From Toxonevra muliebris (Eukaryota; Arthropoda; Insecta; Diptera; Pallopteridae), in the NCBI GenBank assembly GCA_963691655.1, contig OY829329.1:57053408-57117407 (forward strand): a stretch of 64,000 bases of DNA. Direction: 5' to 3'. How positions within the stretch are numbered: position 1 is the stretch's first letter; every line of letters begins with the position of its first letter. Shown piece after piece: positions 33,773 through 44,216 of the stretch. The notes below the pieces were generated by a model that did no database searches, had not been told where the DNA came from, and was given only the letters and a program-made list of their open reading frames with translations. Made by a program: the position numbers and the translations under genes.

Positions 33773-34654
33773 TTATAAATTTACTTCGATTTGAAATCTT
33801 TGGAACTTGATAAATGAAGACGGCTACACAAATATGATTTAAAAATTTGGTGGACTTGCGATATGTATCTAAGGAAAGACGGCAGAGCTAAGAGTTAAAT
33901 CTTGGCACATCGTGCACTTGTGAGCCATATGAACGACTTCCGAAAAATACTTTACAAGTTTAGAACTCTCGTAAAGCCTGTTGTCAAAACAATTAACTTA
34001 TGCTGGTACGAAGCGAAAAATAAAATGGGCATTTAAATTAATTTTCTTCCTAACAAGAATAGAGAACTAAAGGGCACGATTTTCCATTTAATTAATAAGC
34101 TATGTACTAAAGAAAAATAAAGCTCTTATACTTCAGGCAACAATGATGGAGAAACTAAAAACAAGACACAGATATGTAAATCAATATGTAACCAAGTGTG
34201 GCGAGGAACCTTTTTCGGTAAAACGAAAAACAGGCAGATGGCTCATTGTTCAATTTTATAATTTCAAAGATACATGCGGTAAAGCATACAAATTTATTTA
34301 GTTCACCAAACATTTAGCATTTTTAGCAATTTTTTTAACCATTTTTAATGGTCGTCTACCAGCGAAGATGCGTGGTAAGTTGTCACCTTTGCGTATGCGA
34401 GGAAAGAATAGCTTCAAAGCAATTCTGGAAAAACTGCAATAAGAAGTTTTCGCTCCCCTACTTGCTTTCAAATTAAATACAGATTATATATTTTTCCGAA
34501 TTATATTAATCTTGTTGTTAATCAATCACATTTTGAAAAATTTCAGAAAAAAAGCTAAATGAAATGTGAATAGCTGAGGTAATTTTATAAAGTGACTCTT
34601 AAGTCACTACGTGGGATTTTACGTTATAAAATAATGTGAGGTGAATAGGGTTAA

Positions 34655-37416
34655 TATAACATTTACAAATATATATTGTTTATTAAAATATTGTAAATAA
34701 ATACAGAAATAACTAAGAATCTCTTTAAAACATTTGCTGCTGTATCAAAATGATGTCGAATATTTAATTCAATTACATGATGATGCTTTTAATAATTAAT
34801 ATTAACTTATTACAAAGATTATAACAAAGATTATACGCATTAACTTTGAAAACAGCAATAAAATTATAGCAAATATTTTCATGCTTCACAACCTTGACAT
34901 ATAATATATTACAAAAAAAAAAAAAAATAAGGGAAGACAAAAAAACAAGAAAAAGTAATTTGTAACAAAAAACAAAGTTAAACAACACACAAACACGCTC
35001 AACCAACAGCAACATGTGACGGCCAGGACTACCACATCCTACTACAAAACATGCATGAGAGCACAACATAAAAAGTAGTTACTTTTTAAATGCCACAAAG
35101 TATGCAATTATATAGATGTTTATAGCAATTTTTTATAGCTTACATACTTGTGTATGAAGGTATTACAACGTGTTGCAACAACAGCAAACATCAATCATGT
35201 GAAAGAAAATTTATTGACACACATGTGGCATACACACATATACTCGTATACGTGACATTAGTTCATGGAAAAAAAAAAAAAAAAACTTGTGAGCCAATTC
35301 TTTTTTCATAGTAGCTTAAAGTTATGCACTACAAAATTATATTCGCCAAAAAGGGGGAAAAGTAGTAAAGGATAAACCATATTTAAAAACTTAAATATTC
35401 GACTACGAGTGCTGCGGTTTTTTGATATTTTTTTTTTTTGTTTTTTTTTTTTGTTTTTTTTTTTTTTTTTGATAAATTACACTCTAGCAAATGATATATT
35501 AATGTAAAAAATTGATTGATTACTACTACAAGAAACTATAGAACATAATAGTAAAAAACACTATTATATAAATTGAATAGCAGTAAATTGAGATATATTA
35601 TTAGTGTTTATTAGAAGAAAAAAACAATAACAACAACAAAAAGTAATCTAGTAATCTAGAAAAAGATATAAGGGGAAGTTTATGAATGTTTGATTGTCTG
35701 CCGCTTCTGCAAGTGACTAATGTGTTAAAGTCTGTATTTATATCTGTATTTGTGTATAAGGAAAAGAGGTGTGCGTTTGTATTATGTGTATGGGTGTAGA
35801 TGTCTGTTATTTTGTGCATGTGTGAAAAAGTCATGTCTTCATTACAAATGGCGTGGCATGGCATGGCATGGCGTGGCATGCGTTTCATTGTTTATGCTCT
35901 TCTTTATTTTATATTTTCTTTTTCTATTGTTTGTTCTCCTTCCTTTTTCTATTTTTATTATTTTTTCTTACAACTTGTCTTGTTGCTGATTTTACATAAA
36001 TCAATGTAATTAATGTCAATTTATCAAACATGTTACAAAAACATTATTCACACATATAAAACAAAAACAATAAAATGCATTAATGTACATGAATTCCAGG
36101 ATATATGTGTATAACTATATATGAAATTACAATTAGATAATGCAAGTTCCACTTATGCAGAGACAGGCTCACACTTTACCCTTTAAAAAATAGTTGCATA
36201 AACATGTTTCTTTCAATTCAAAACTTTTCTATTTGATTCATATTATTTATTGTTATTTATTATTATTTGTTTTACGAAGTATGTCTGAAAATGCTTTAAT
36301 TTTATATTGCCAGTAAATATTTATGTTATAAAGAAGTTCGGTCATACAACTTTTAACGTAACTGCCTGCTGCTTTCAGCAAAACTTATATATTTTCTTTA
36401 GAAATAAGAAAAGAAGAAACAGTTTTTCTTTAAGAACAAACAAATGTATTTTCTTCCATAACGGCATTCATACTTTTGTTCCTTCCTATAGTTATTTGAA
36501 TTATTTTAGCTTGAAATGGAATTACGAATGGGGAAGCTAATAGAATTTTTAAAAATTATTTTAAAGTCACATAAAAATACTTTATAAATTTGTTATTTCA
36601 TATTTTATTGTTGAAATATGAATGCATTCATACAAAGCAATTTCTTTTGAACTTTTTTATTATATCATGAACATCGTTTACGTATCCTTAACCATTCATT
36701 AGGTGAGTGGATTCATAAATATTATACATACATATTGAATACATATATGAATGTGTAAATAGTTGTAACTGATATTTATTACCTTGGTGATATGGTAGCT
36801 TAGGTTCGAATGACTGCTTGCATGTGCCAGCAAAACAGCTCATTGTGATACTATGTGAAAGAAACTAAGTTTCATTCTCTGTACCTCAGGCCATTTAAAG
36901 CACTGATTGCTTTTGGATGTAGAAAATCATAAGAAAATTGTTTCTATGCTTGACCTGCCAATAACTCAGGTAATCGCCACATAAAGCTCTTCCTTCAACG
37001 AAATAAGATTTTAATATTTTATATAAAACTATGTATAAGCTACACAATTGGAAGGAAAGATCGGATGATTTAATTCATATATGGTTATTTCATTTGACTT
37101 TTTGTAATCTGTTAACACTTTCTTCTCCACTTTTTTATTGGCGGCCTTTGTTAAAAATAAAAACCAAAAAAATTATGAAAGAAGATTTTGGGAAGGCTGT
37201 AGAGCTTTTGGGCTTTTGTATATTATAATGACCAAAATGCATGGAAGGAGTAAAAATTCGAGAAAAAAAAATTTAATTTTAAAATTTTTTTTTGTAAAAA
37301 ACAACTAAGGTTTATTTTGCAATGCAAAATAAATTTTTAGTTTAAAAAATACTTTTAAAAACACACTTCTTCACTAAGTATAAAAGATGAAAATTTAAAA
37401 CATTTTTGGAATTTGG
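34655..37416. other. A/T-rich non-coding
   Basis: Contains A16 at 34913-34928, a long interrupted T-run at 35430-35470, and a TGGCA/TGGCG pentanucleotide run at 35850-35881. Around 36800-36860, GGTTCGAATGACTG...CTCATTGTGATACTATGTG resembles the reversed tail of the S1 SINE (compare 49089-49150). No gene recognised. Confidence 0.45.
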
Positions 37417-37954
37417 GTTTATTTTTACTAAAGACAAGTATACAGAATTTTGTTGTTCAGTGACCTATAGTAAAATTTCATGGGCAACATATTTCTTGAA
37501 CATATTAACCCTCTATCAACCCTCGTAATGGGTCAAAAAAGAAACTTTTTCGAAAAAGGCAAAAAAGATCCAGAAGGGTTAATATGTAGGAAGAAAATAT
37601 TCTAGAGAAAATTCTACTATAAGTTGCTGAACATACAAACAAGCTCTGATGCAAATCCAACAAGTTATCTTATGGTTTATTTTACTTTGTGTTTATTTTT
37701 ACTAAAGTCAAGTATACAGAATTTTGTTGTTCAGCGATCTATAGTACCATTTCATGGGCAACATATTTCTAGAACGTATTAACCCTCTATGAACCCTCAA
37801 AATGGGTCAAAAAAGAAACTTTTTCGAAAAAGGCAAAAAAGATCCATAACGGTGGGTGCCAAAGGGAAGAAAACATTCTACAGAAAATTCTACTATAAAT
37901 TGCTGAACATACAAACAAGCTCTGATGCAAAACTAACAAGTTATCTTATGGTGT
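37417..37954 (+). repeat. Tandem dimer of a 274-bp unit
   Basis: Unit 1 (37417-37690) and unit 2 (37691-37954) are about 85-90% identical. Each unit contains inverted arms (TGTTCAGTGACCTATAGTA near 37453 against the complement of TACTATAAGTTGCTGAACA near 37615). In unit 1 these enclose a 70-bp TTAA-flanked segment (TTAA at 37505-37508 and 37579-37582, ends CCCT/AGGG) that may be a tiny piggyBac-type MITE. Unit 2 keeps the left TTAACCCTCTATGAACCCTC but has lost the right end. Confidence 0.8.
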
Positions 37955-40366
37955 AGCGGATACATATATATTTATACATAAAACTGAATCTATTTGAATA
38001 TTGATTATTACTTTATTTTAAAATTTATTGAATTATTGAATTTCTTGAATATTTTGATTATCATATAATATTAGCCACTACTGTATGGTTAAATTCTTGC
38101 TCTCATCGCTTTACTAAATTTAATGTTTTCTTTGTATTTTAAGTTTCATTCTATTTACGGTTACTAAACTCTCACTTAATTAATGCAGTCATGAATTTAT
38201 GTATAAAGGTAGTTAAGCTTGCACAATGAAGAGCATTAGGCATTGAGATTTCGATCAATAAAGATCATTTGATCCAAATATAAAAATTTACTGTGCGTCT
38301 TTTTATTTTGCGAAGTCAAGATACAAGTAGACTTTTACAGACTCTTGTGGTTGATTTTTTTTTTGAAAACTTAAAATTTACGAGGACGGATATAGACGCT
38401 ATTGTCGCCCGTGCTACGCATTCTAAACTCTTTCCTTACAATGGTTTATTATACTTAATCTGTTAGAAATGGGCAAACTTTGAGCCTACGTAAAAAAAAA
38501 ATTGACGTATAGTTTTAAACGCCGAGACCCGTATAATTTTTTTCTCGAGTTCTATCAGCATCAACTTTCAGAACCTTGTTATTTTTTCGTTTGTTGAACA
38601 AAAAACAAATCAACATTATCACAATTTTTTTAACACCCGCAGAAAATAATCCAAAAATCATCAACCTTTCATGTCTTTTGTATACAATGTCTTTTGTAAT
38701 CAAATTATTTATTGTACATAATATTGTACAATAGAGTTGCATGAATTTGTACACTATAATATACAATTTTTTTAAGCGTGTAAAACATTTTTTTTTAAGA
38801 ACTTTTTTTTAAGTTATTAATTTTGTATTATGAAATGGAGTTTTAATTTTTGTTTTAAACTATTATAATTATAAAAAAAAAGTTTATATATTTGCTTAAA
38901 ATTTTAAACTTAGTGCCTTCACTTCGTTAATTCACACAAATGTAATTTGGACTGTTTTTCCAAATCAAATAAAAAAAAAAACTGTACTCCCGTTTTTACT
39001 CAAACTTAAATTCTAAAGAGAAAAAACATGCTTGACTTAAAAAATGAAACGAGAAGTAGTGAAGTATGAAAATTTTTTGTACAATATATTAGCCAAAAAC
39101 AACGAAAGTGTTAACTAAAATCAAAAAGTTTTCGTTTAAGAAAAGCAGTTTTTTTAAACTAAAAGCACGCCTAAAAGTATGCATTGCTTAAGACAAAATT
39201 AATTTGGTTTATTGTTTTCTACTGCGATTTTTTACAAAATTTTGTTTTAGCCATCGTATAATTGCATTTTTCGTTTAATTGTCCTCAAATTAATTAGACT
39301 TATTACTTTCCCCAGTTAATTAAATCAGGAATTACATTTTGATCAACGCAATTGAGCGAAGATTTCTCCTTCTCGTTCTGACTATATAGTTCAAATAAAA
39401 TGAGCCTGAACCACGATACCGAAAAGAGATTTTTCAACACATTGAGCACTTTCACAGGAAACTACACAATCAGGGGGTTATTTTGCCAACGTAAAGATAA
39501 GTGATATGATGAGAAAATCGGTTTACTAACGCTTCAGTTCTTCTACTTTTCAGTTAGCTTAAGGCTTTATTTTTTAATAAGCCTGAGATATGTAAGGCCC
39601 ACTGAGCTTCTACCACCACCAGCAATTTAACACTTTTTTAAATTTGAATTTCATAAATTGCGCACACGCACATAATATGTAAATAAGTATATAATAAATA
39701 ATGCTGCTTTAAAATACACATATGTAAATGTAAAAAAAAGATAACCAAAAAGTTAAAAAACTGAAAAACAAAAATGAGAAAAACAAAAACAATGAAATAA
39801 AAAATCAAAATCACAATCAGATTAGAATATCATGCATCTGCATGTATACGTATGCATGTATGTTTGCGAATGTGTAAGTAAAATATCCGTGTTACTTTTT
39901 CCGTTTTGAAACCAAAACACAAAAATGTTGAATAACATAAAATATTTAAAAGGCAAATCCTTTTGCAACTACACACTCATCTGTCTCATATGTTTTTGCA
40001 TGTATGCTCACATAAAAAAGAGAGAGAAATAGATAGACAGAGAGAGAGAAAGTGAGTGAAAAAAGGAAACAACGGGGATATGAAGTCACGCACACACACA
40101 CTCGCATACATGAGTTTACTCAGATACACAAGTGTAGACAACAACACGTACAAAAATTCTTATCATAGCCATGTTTTACATGGTTTCTCTATGTATGTAT
40201 GCGTGTATGCAGAATATTTTTTGGAATTTATAAAAATATGAAAAAAATTACACACACACATAAACACACAAGTAGCTACTCCACACAAAATAAAGAAAAA
40301 GGGTTAACATGTATATCAGAACAATTTCTTTTCTATGCATGCTGTGGCAAATAGCCATGATACATA
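37955..40366. other. A/T-rich non-coding, with MITE relic
   Basis: 39255-39345 matches the MITE at 15290 (ATTGCATTTTTCGTTTAATTG, then ATTACTTTCCC(C/A)GGTTAATT-like sequence). GA-rich microsatellite debris is at 40018-40060 and CA repeats at 40090-40100. No gene. Confidence 0.45.
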
Positions 40367-40516
40367 CAGTGGCGGATACCGGAAACCTTTTTTTTTGGGG
40401 GGGGGAGGGCGTTGGGTGGTTGGCCAAATAAAAAATAAAAATTTTCTAAAACGCCAAAACGCGGGCTGGAGCGTTTTTTTTCTAGTTCGTGTATGGTTTT
40501 TTTTTTTTGAGAATTT

Positions 40517-40588
40517 TACCTCATCTGGGAATCGAACCTGAGGCTGATGGAACTTCAGTCAAGCACTTATCCACGAAGTAACCATTGT
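40517..40588 (-). mobile_element. tRNA-derived SINE head (family S3)
   Basis: On the minus strand: GTTACTTCGTGGATAAGTGC...CCTCAGGTTCGATTCCCAG followed by ATGAGGT. The B box and its context are nearly identical to the S3 head at 50655-50731. Only the head is present; the body is missing. Confidence 0.65.
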
Positions 40589-40639
40589 TGAACGTCGTCG
40601 AGCTATTTCTGAACTTGATTAGCCGCTTCTGTAGGAGAT

Positions 40640-40998
40640 TAATTTGACGCTAAAATGGCAGTATCGTCTGGATAAGTAACTATAGTAACACCATCAGTTA
40701 CAGGCAAGTCGCAGGTAAAAATCGAATAAAGAACAGGACCCAGAACACTGCCCTATGGTACTCCGGCTTTCACTTGACATTTGGCTGATGTTTCATAATT
40801 TTCTTTGACATAGAATGATAGGACTTTAAGACCAAATAAAATGGAGCTGAAAGTAAATTTTTTAATTTGTATAACAGCCCTTGATGCCAAACTTTTTCGA
40901 ACGCTTCTTTAATGTCCAAAAATATGGCAGAATAATATTTTTTGCGTTCCACAAAGTCAGTGACAATATTGATGATATTGCTCAGTAGTACCGTTCTT
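40640..40998 (-). pseudogene. Jockey-like reverse transcriptase fragment, catalytic region
   Basis: Minus strand: NIVTDFVERKKYYSAIFLDIKEAFEKVWHQGLLYKL is RT motif A (F-D at FLD, then AF..VWH). A degraded linker follows. After a frameshift comes AGVP, a stop, GSVLGPVLYSIF (motif B, normally AGVPQGS) and TYPDDTAILAS, motif C with YPDD in place of YADD. One stop, one frameshift, and both ends missing. It belongs to the same clade as the fragments at 2.6 and 6.6 kb. Confidence 0.8.
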
Positions 40999-41327
40999 AT
41001 AACGATTGGTAATTCGGAACGATATTCTTATTTTCTTGTATTATTAGTAATCTACTACTTTGAATATTTTCTAGGTCTATATGAGGGCATTGAGTTTTCA
41101 GGTTTATTTGGTTTAAGTATCATTATTATTTCAGCACATTTTCACTCAGAAGGAACGTGGTTTAATGCGCAAGATTATTCCTTATTCTTATAATTGAAAG
41201 TAAATCATAATAACTAATTATGTTCACCTTTTTGTTATTAAATTTTGAAGTGTTTGAAAATCTTTTGGGAGGGGAAATTTCCCCCCTTCCCCCGCCCCGT
41301 CCCCCCCTTGTATCCACCCCTGAGACA

Positions 41328-41363
41328 TACATGCATGTATGTATGTATGTATGTATGCATGCT
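41328..41363. repeat. (ATGT)n microsatellite
   Basis: ATACATGCATGTATG followed by uninterrupted (TATG) units to TATGCATGC at 41363. Confidence 0.85.
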
Positions 41364-42119
41364 TATGCATATTTTTGTTCTACATGAATTTGTATGGTAC
41401 GTTTAATTTTATTTTTGCATATAGAGATTGAAATGGTCAGATTTCATCCAAAAGAGAAAGTTGGAGTGTAAAGAAAAAAATATATATTTTGCCTACAATA
41501 TTTTTTACGTAAATTGAATATTAAATAAAATGTTTCGACACATGTATGTATATTTTTTAAATAAACTTTTATTCATCGATTGTGTAACTGGAGTAAATCC
41601 ATGATTACATATACCTATACATGTCAATTGCCAGTTGTGATGATGTATTGATGATTATTACTTTTCTCTCATTTTTTTATACACCGAATTTTTGAATGAT
41701 TTTTTCATATGGTATTGCAATTTTCATTCTATAAAAACTTTTAACTTAATACCGTCACTGGTTACATATAATTTATAAATATAAATAAATTGTCATTGCA
41801 AAAATCATTGATTCATACATTTGACAAGCAAGATTAACTAACTAAATATTATAGAATAATATTAATAAATGCAAATAATTTTAGGAATTTCCAAAGTCTG
41901 ATTTTCCATTTCAAATTCAAATTTCAAAAGAATTTAATATAGGTATAAAATATGATGTAAATATTTTTGCTTGCTTTGACAGCAGTTATTGAAGCTTTTA
42001 TGTTATTTGATTTTATTAAAATACTGAGCTTAGTTAATTTTTAACTATAAAAAAATTCTCAGAAATAATAAGCTACCTTATTTTTTCAGTGAATATATGT
42101 GAATATAATATGTTAAAAT
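41364..42119. other. A/T-rich non-coding
   Basis: No feature recognised. Confidence 0.4.
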
Positions 42120-43795
42120 TGATAAAAAAAAGGTTTGAAACGACATTATTATGGAACATGATGTAGAAAATTTACCAAAAAAACATGCTCTGAATTGGAA
42201 GATAATATGGAAAATTTAAGTGAAGAGTTGATACAAAAAAAGAAATGGTCTGAATTGGAACAGCCAGTTTCACGATGATGTGGAAAATTTGATTTTATAC
42301 AAATAAGATTTTTAACCTGGGACTTCCTATTCCATAATAATGTGAAAGATTAATAAGAAAAAAGGAGAGATTGAATGTGGAACAGTCTGCTTTATGAAAT
42401 TTGAATGAGAAATTGATCAGAAAAAAGAAAATGTCTGACTTCAAAAAGCCTGCTTAATAATAACTTGGGGAATTTTTGTGATATTAATCACAAAAATTAA
42501 GAAATCTGAGTTGTAACAGTCAGTCCACATAATAGTGGGGAAGGTTTTAATGAAAATTGTCCAGGATAAAGAAGAAGTCTTAATTGGACTTAAGATTGGG
42601 AAAAAATTGAAAGCAAATATGGTCAGAAAAATGGGAAAGTCCGAAATAAAATAGCTTTTTGTATGAAAATAAATAATATTGGGGTGATTAGAAAAAACCG
42701 AGGTCTAAATTGAAACAACCTGTTTTACGATAACATAGAAAATTTGAACAACAAAAATGTTTAGAAAGAAAAAATAATAACTTGTTTCATGATGTAAAAA
42801 ATTCAAGTGAGAAACTGATTTGAAAAAGGAAAAGATTTGGATTGGAACAGTCTATTCTATGACATTGTTGAATATTTGATAAAAAAAAGAGGTCGGTATT
42901 GAAACAGCCTATTCTATGTTAATACAAAAAAACTTTGTAAAAAAGAAGTTTGAAATGGAACATCGTGTTTCATGACAATGTAGAAATTTTGATCGAAGAA
43001 ATTTTGTGTGGAAGAAGAAGAGGTCTGAAATAAAACAGCTTGTTTCATATTAATATGAGATAATTTGAGAACAAAAATTCATCTGAAAAAAGAAAACTTC
43101 TGACTTCGAAGAGCCTGTTCAACAAAAAAATTTTCAGAAAAAACGGATGCCTGAATTAAAATAAACAGGCTATGTGGAAATTTGAAAATTTTTATTGAAA
43201 AATCGGTCCTGAAAAAAGAGATGTGAGTTGGTATAATTTTCTCATAATGGTAAAAAATTGAGTGCAAAAAGTTATCTAAAAACGAGAAAGGTTAGATTAT
43301 GAAGAGCTTGTTCAGAAAATTTTGGTGAAAAATTAACCTGAAAAATTTATGTGAAAAATTCTTTAAAAAAAATAGTGTGAAAAATTAATTTACAAGAAAG
43401 AAATATATGAATTGGAATAGTCCATTCTAAGATAATGTGGGAAATAAGAATGAAAAAATGGTCTGGGAAAAACGTAGTTTGAATTGGAACACTCTATTCA
43501 GTGTTGATGTGAATCATTAGGGAAGAAAATTAATCATAAAAACGAAGAGATTTGAATTGAATCAAAAATTGATCTGAAAAAAAGAGATCTGAATTGCAAC
43601 ATCCTTTTCCAAGATAGAGTAAAAAATTTGAGTCAAAATTTGGCAGGGAAAAGATAAGGTCCAAATTGGAACTGCCCCTTCTAGGATAATGTGGAAAACT
43701 CGAGTGCGAAAATTGGTCCAAAATAAGATTAATCTAGAACAAAATGTCAATGTCTAAACAGTGTGTTTCATCATAATCTGGAAAATCTTAGAGAA
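42120..43795. repeat. Decayed tandem array, unit about 70-80 bp
   Basis: About 20 or more degenerate copies of a unit that reads roughly GAATTGGAACAG, CCTGTTTCATGATAATGTGG, AAAATTTGAGTGAAAAATTG, then ATCTGAAAAAAGAAGAGGTCT. Anchors such as TTGGAACAG (42255, 42849), TGTTTCATGA (42780, 42970) and GATAATGTGG (43430, 43684) recur in the same order. Spacing varies because of indels. No ORF. A diverged satellite-like array not related in obvious ways to the 12-bp tracts. Confidence 0.75.
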
Positions 43796-44120
43796 AGAGG
43801 AAGTGGGGAGGGAAGATGCTTGGACCATGTTAAGTTTAAACCTTCTTAAAAATAAACAGATCTGTCCACAAAATTGTTGAAGTAATAAAAGTTTCTCTGT
43901 CTCTTGTACTGCGGGCAACTATGATGCCTGTTTTAAAGCTTCAAACCTTTTACAAGCATGCAAAATATTTAGAAATTATCTGTGCAGTTCGGATAATCAA
44001 GTAGCATAAGCTACAATGACCCTGACTCATTAGTTCTGTGCTATGCAGAAGGGTTAAATAGAATTTCAGAAATTGGATGGAAATTTCTTTTGAAAGATAC
44101 AATATCAAAATTCAACTTAA
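43796..44120. other. Spacer, nothing recognised
   Basis: No supported feature between the array and the splice-like site. Confidence 0.35.
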
Positions 44121-44216
44121 ACTTACTCATGTATTGTTGCAATTTCTCAAATGTTTTATTTCTTTCGAAAAGATATTTCTTACCTGAAAGAAAAAGAGAG
44201 AAAAATAAGAAAATAA
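44121..44216 (-). promoter_or_regulatory. Candidate recursive splice site (ratcheting point) with cryptic exon
   Basis: On the minus strand an unusually long pyrimidine-rich tract (about 44216 down to 44187, TTTTTCTCTCTTTTTCTTT) ends in CAG directly joined to GTAAGA (CAG 44186-44184, GTAAGA 44183-44178). This juxtaposed 3'/5' splice-site consensus defines ratcheting points in very long fly introns. Fifty-seven bases downstream is a perfect 5' splice site ATGA|GTAAGT (GTAAGT at 44126-44121), as expected of the short exon used to define such sites. Read as an exon, 44183-44127 is also open in one frame (KKYLFERNKTFEKLQQYM), so a 57-nt microexon is the alternative. Confidence 0.5.

Larger units (their letters stand above)
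32029..34650. mobile_element. 2.6-kb piggyBac-like element, disrupted by a mariner
   Basis: TTAA at 32025-32028 and 34651-34654 flank ends CCCTTTTTATCCCAC and (other strand) CCCTATTCACCTCAC. A longer subterminal inverted repeat supports the pairing: GCGTAAAGTCTCACGTAG around 32220 against (other strand) ACGTAAAATCCCACGTAG around 34610, both followed by TGACT. Without the 1276-bp mariner the element is about 1.35 kb. I could not recognise piggyBac transposase motifs in the remaining interior, so it is non-autonomous or decayed. Confidence 0.68.
40367..41321. mobile_element. hAT-like element containing captured SINE and LINE pieces
   Basis: Left end CAGTGGCGGATACC and right end (other strand) AGGGGTGGATACAAGG. 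Both are followed inward by G-runs: G10 at 40395-40406 and C-runs at 41280-41307. Flanks GATACATA (40359-40366) and GAGACATA (41322-41329) agree at 7/8, as expected for a hAT duplication. The interior is a patchwork: SINE head 40517-40588, reverse-transcriptase fragment 40640-40998 and unidentified DNA. Confidence 0.58.

Noticed and set aside
32256..34600. piggyBac transposase remnants in the 2.6-kb TTAA element
   Set aside because: I could not identify any conserved piggyBac block in any frame outside the nested mariner.
42120..43795. CRISPR-like array
   Set aside because: Units are diverged along their whole length, with no conserved repeat plus unique-spacer structure, in a eukaryotic genome.
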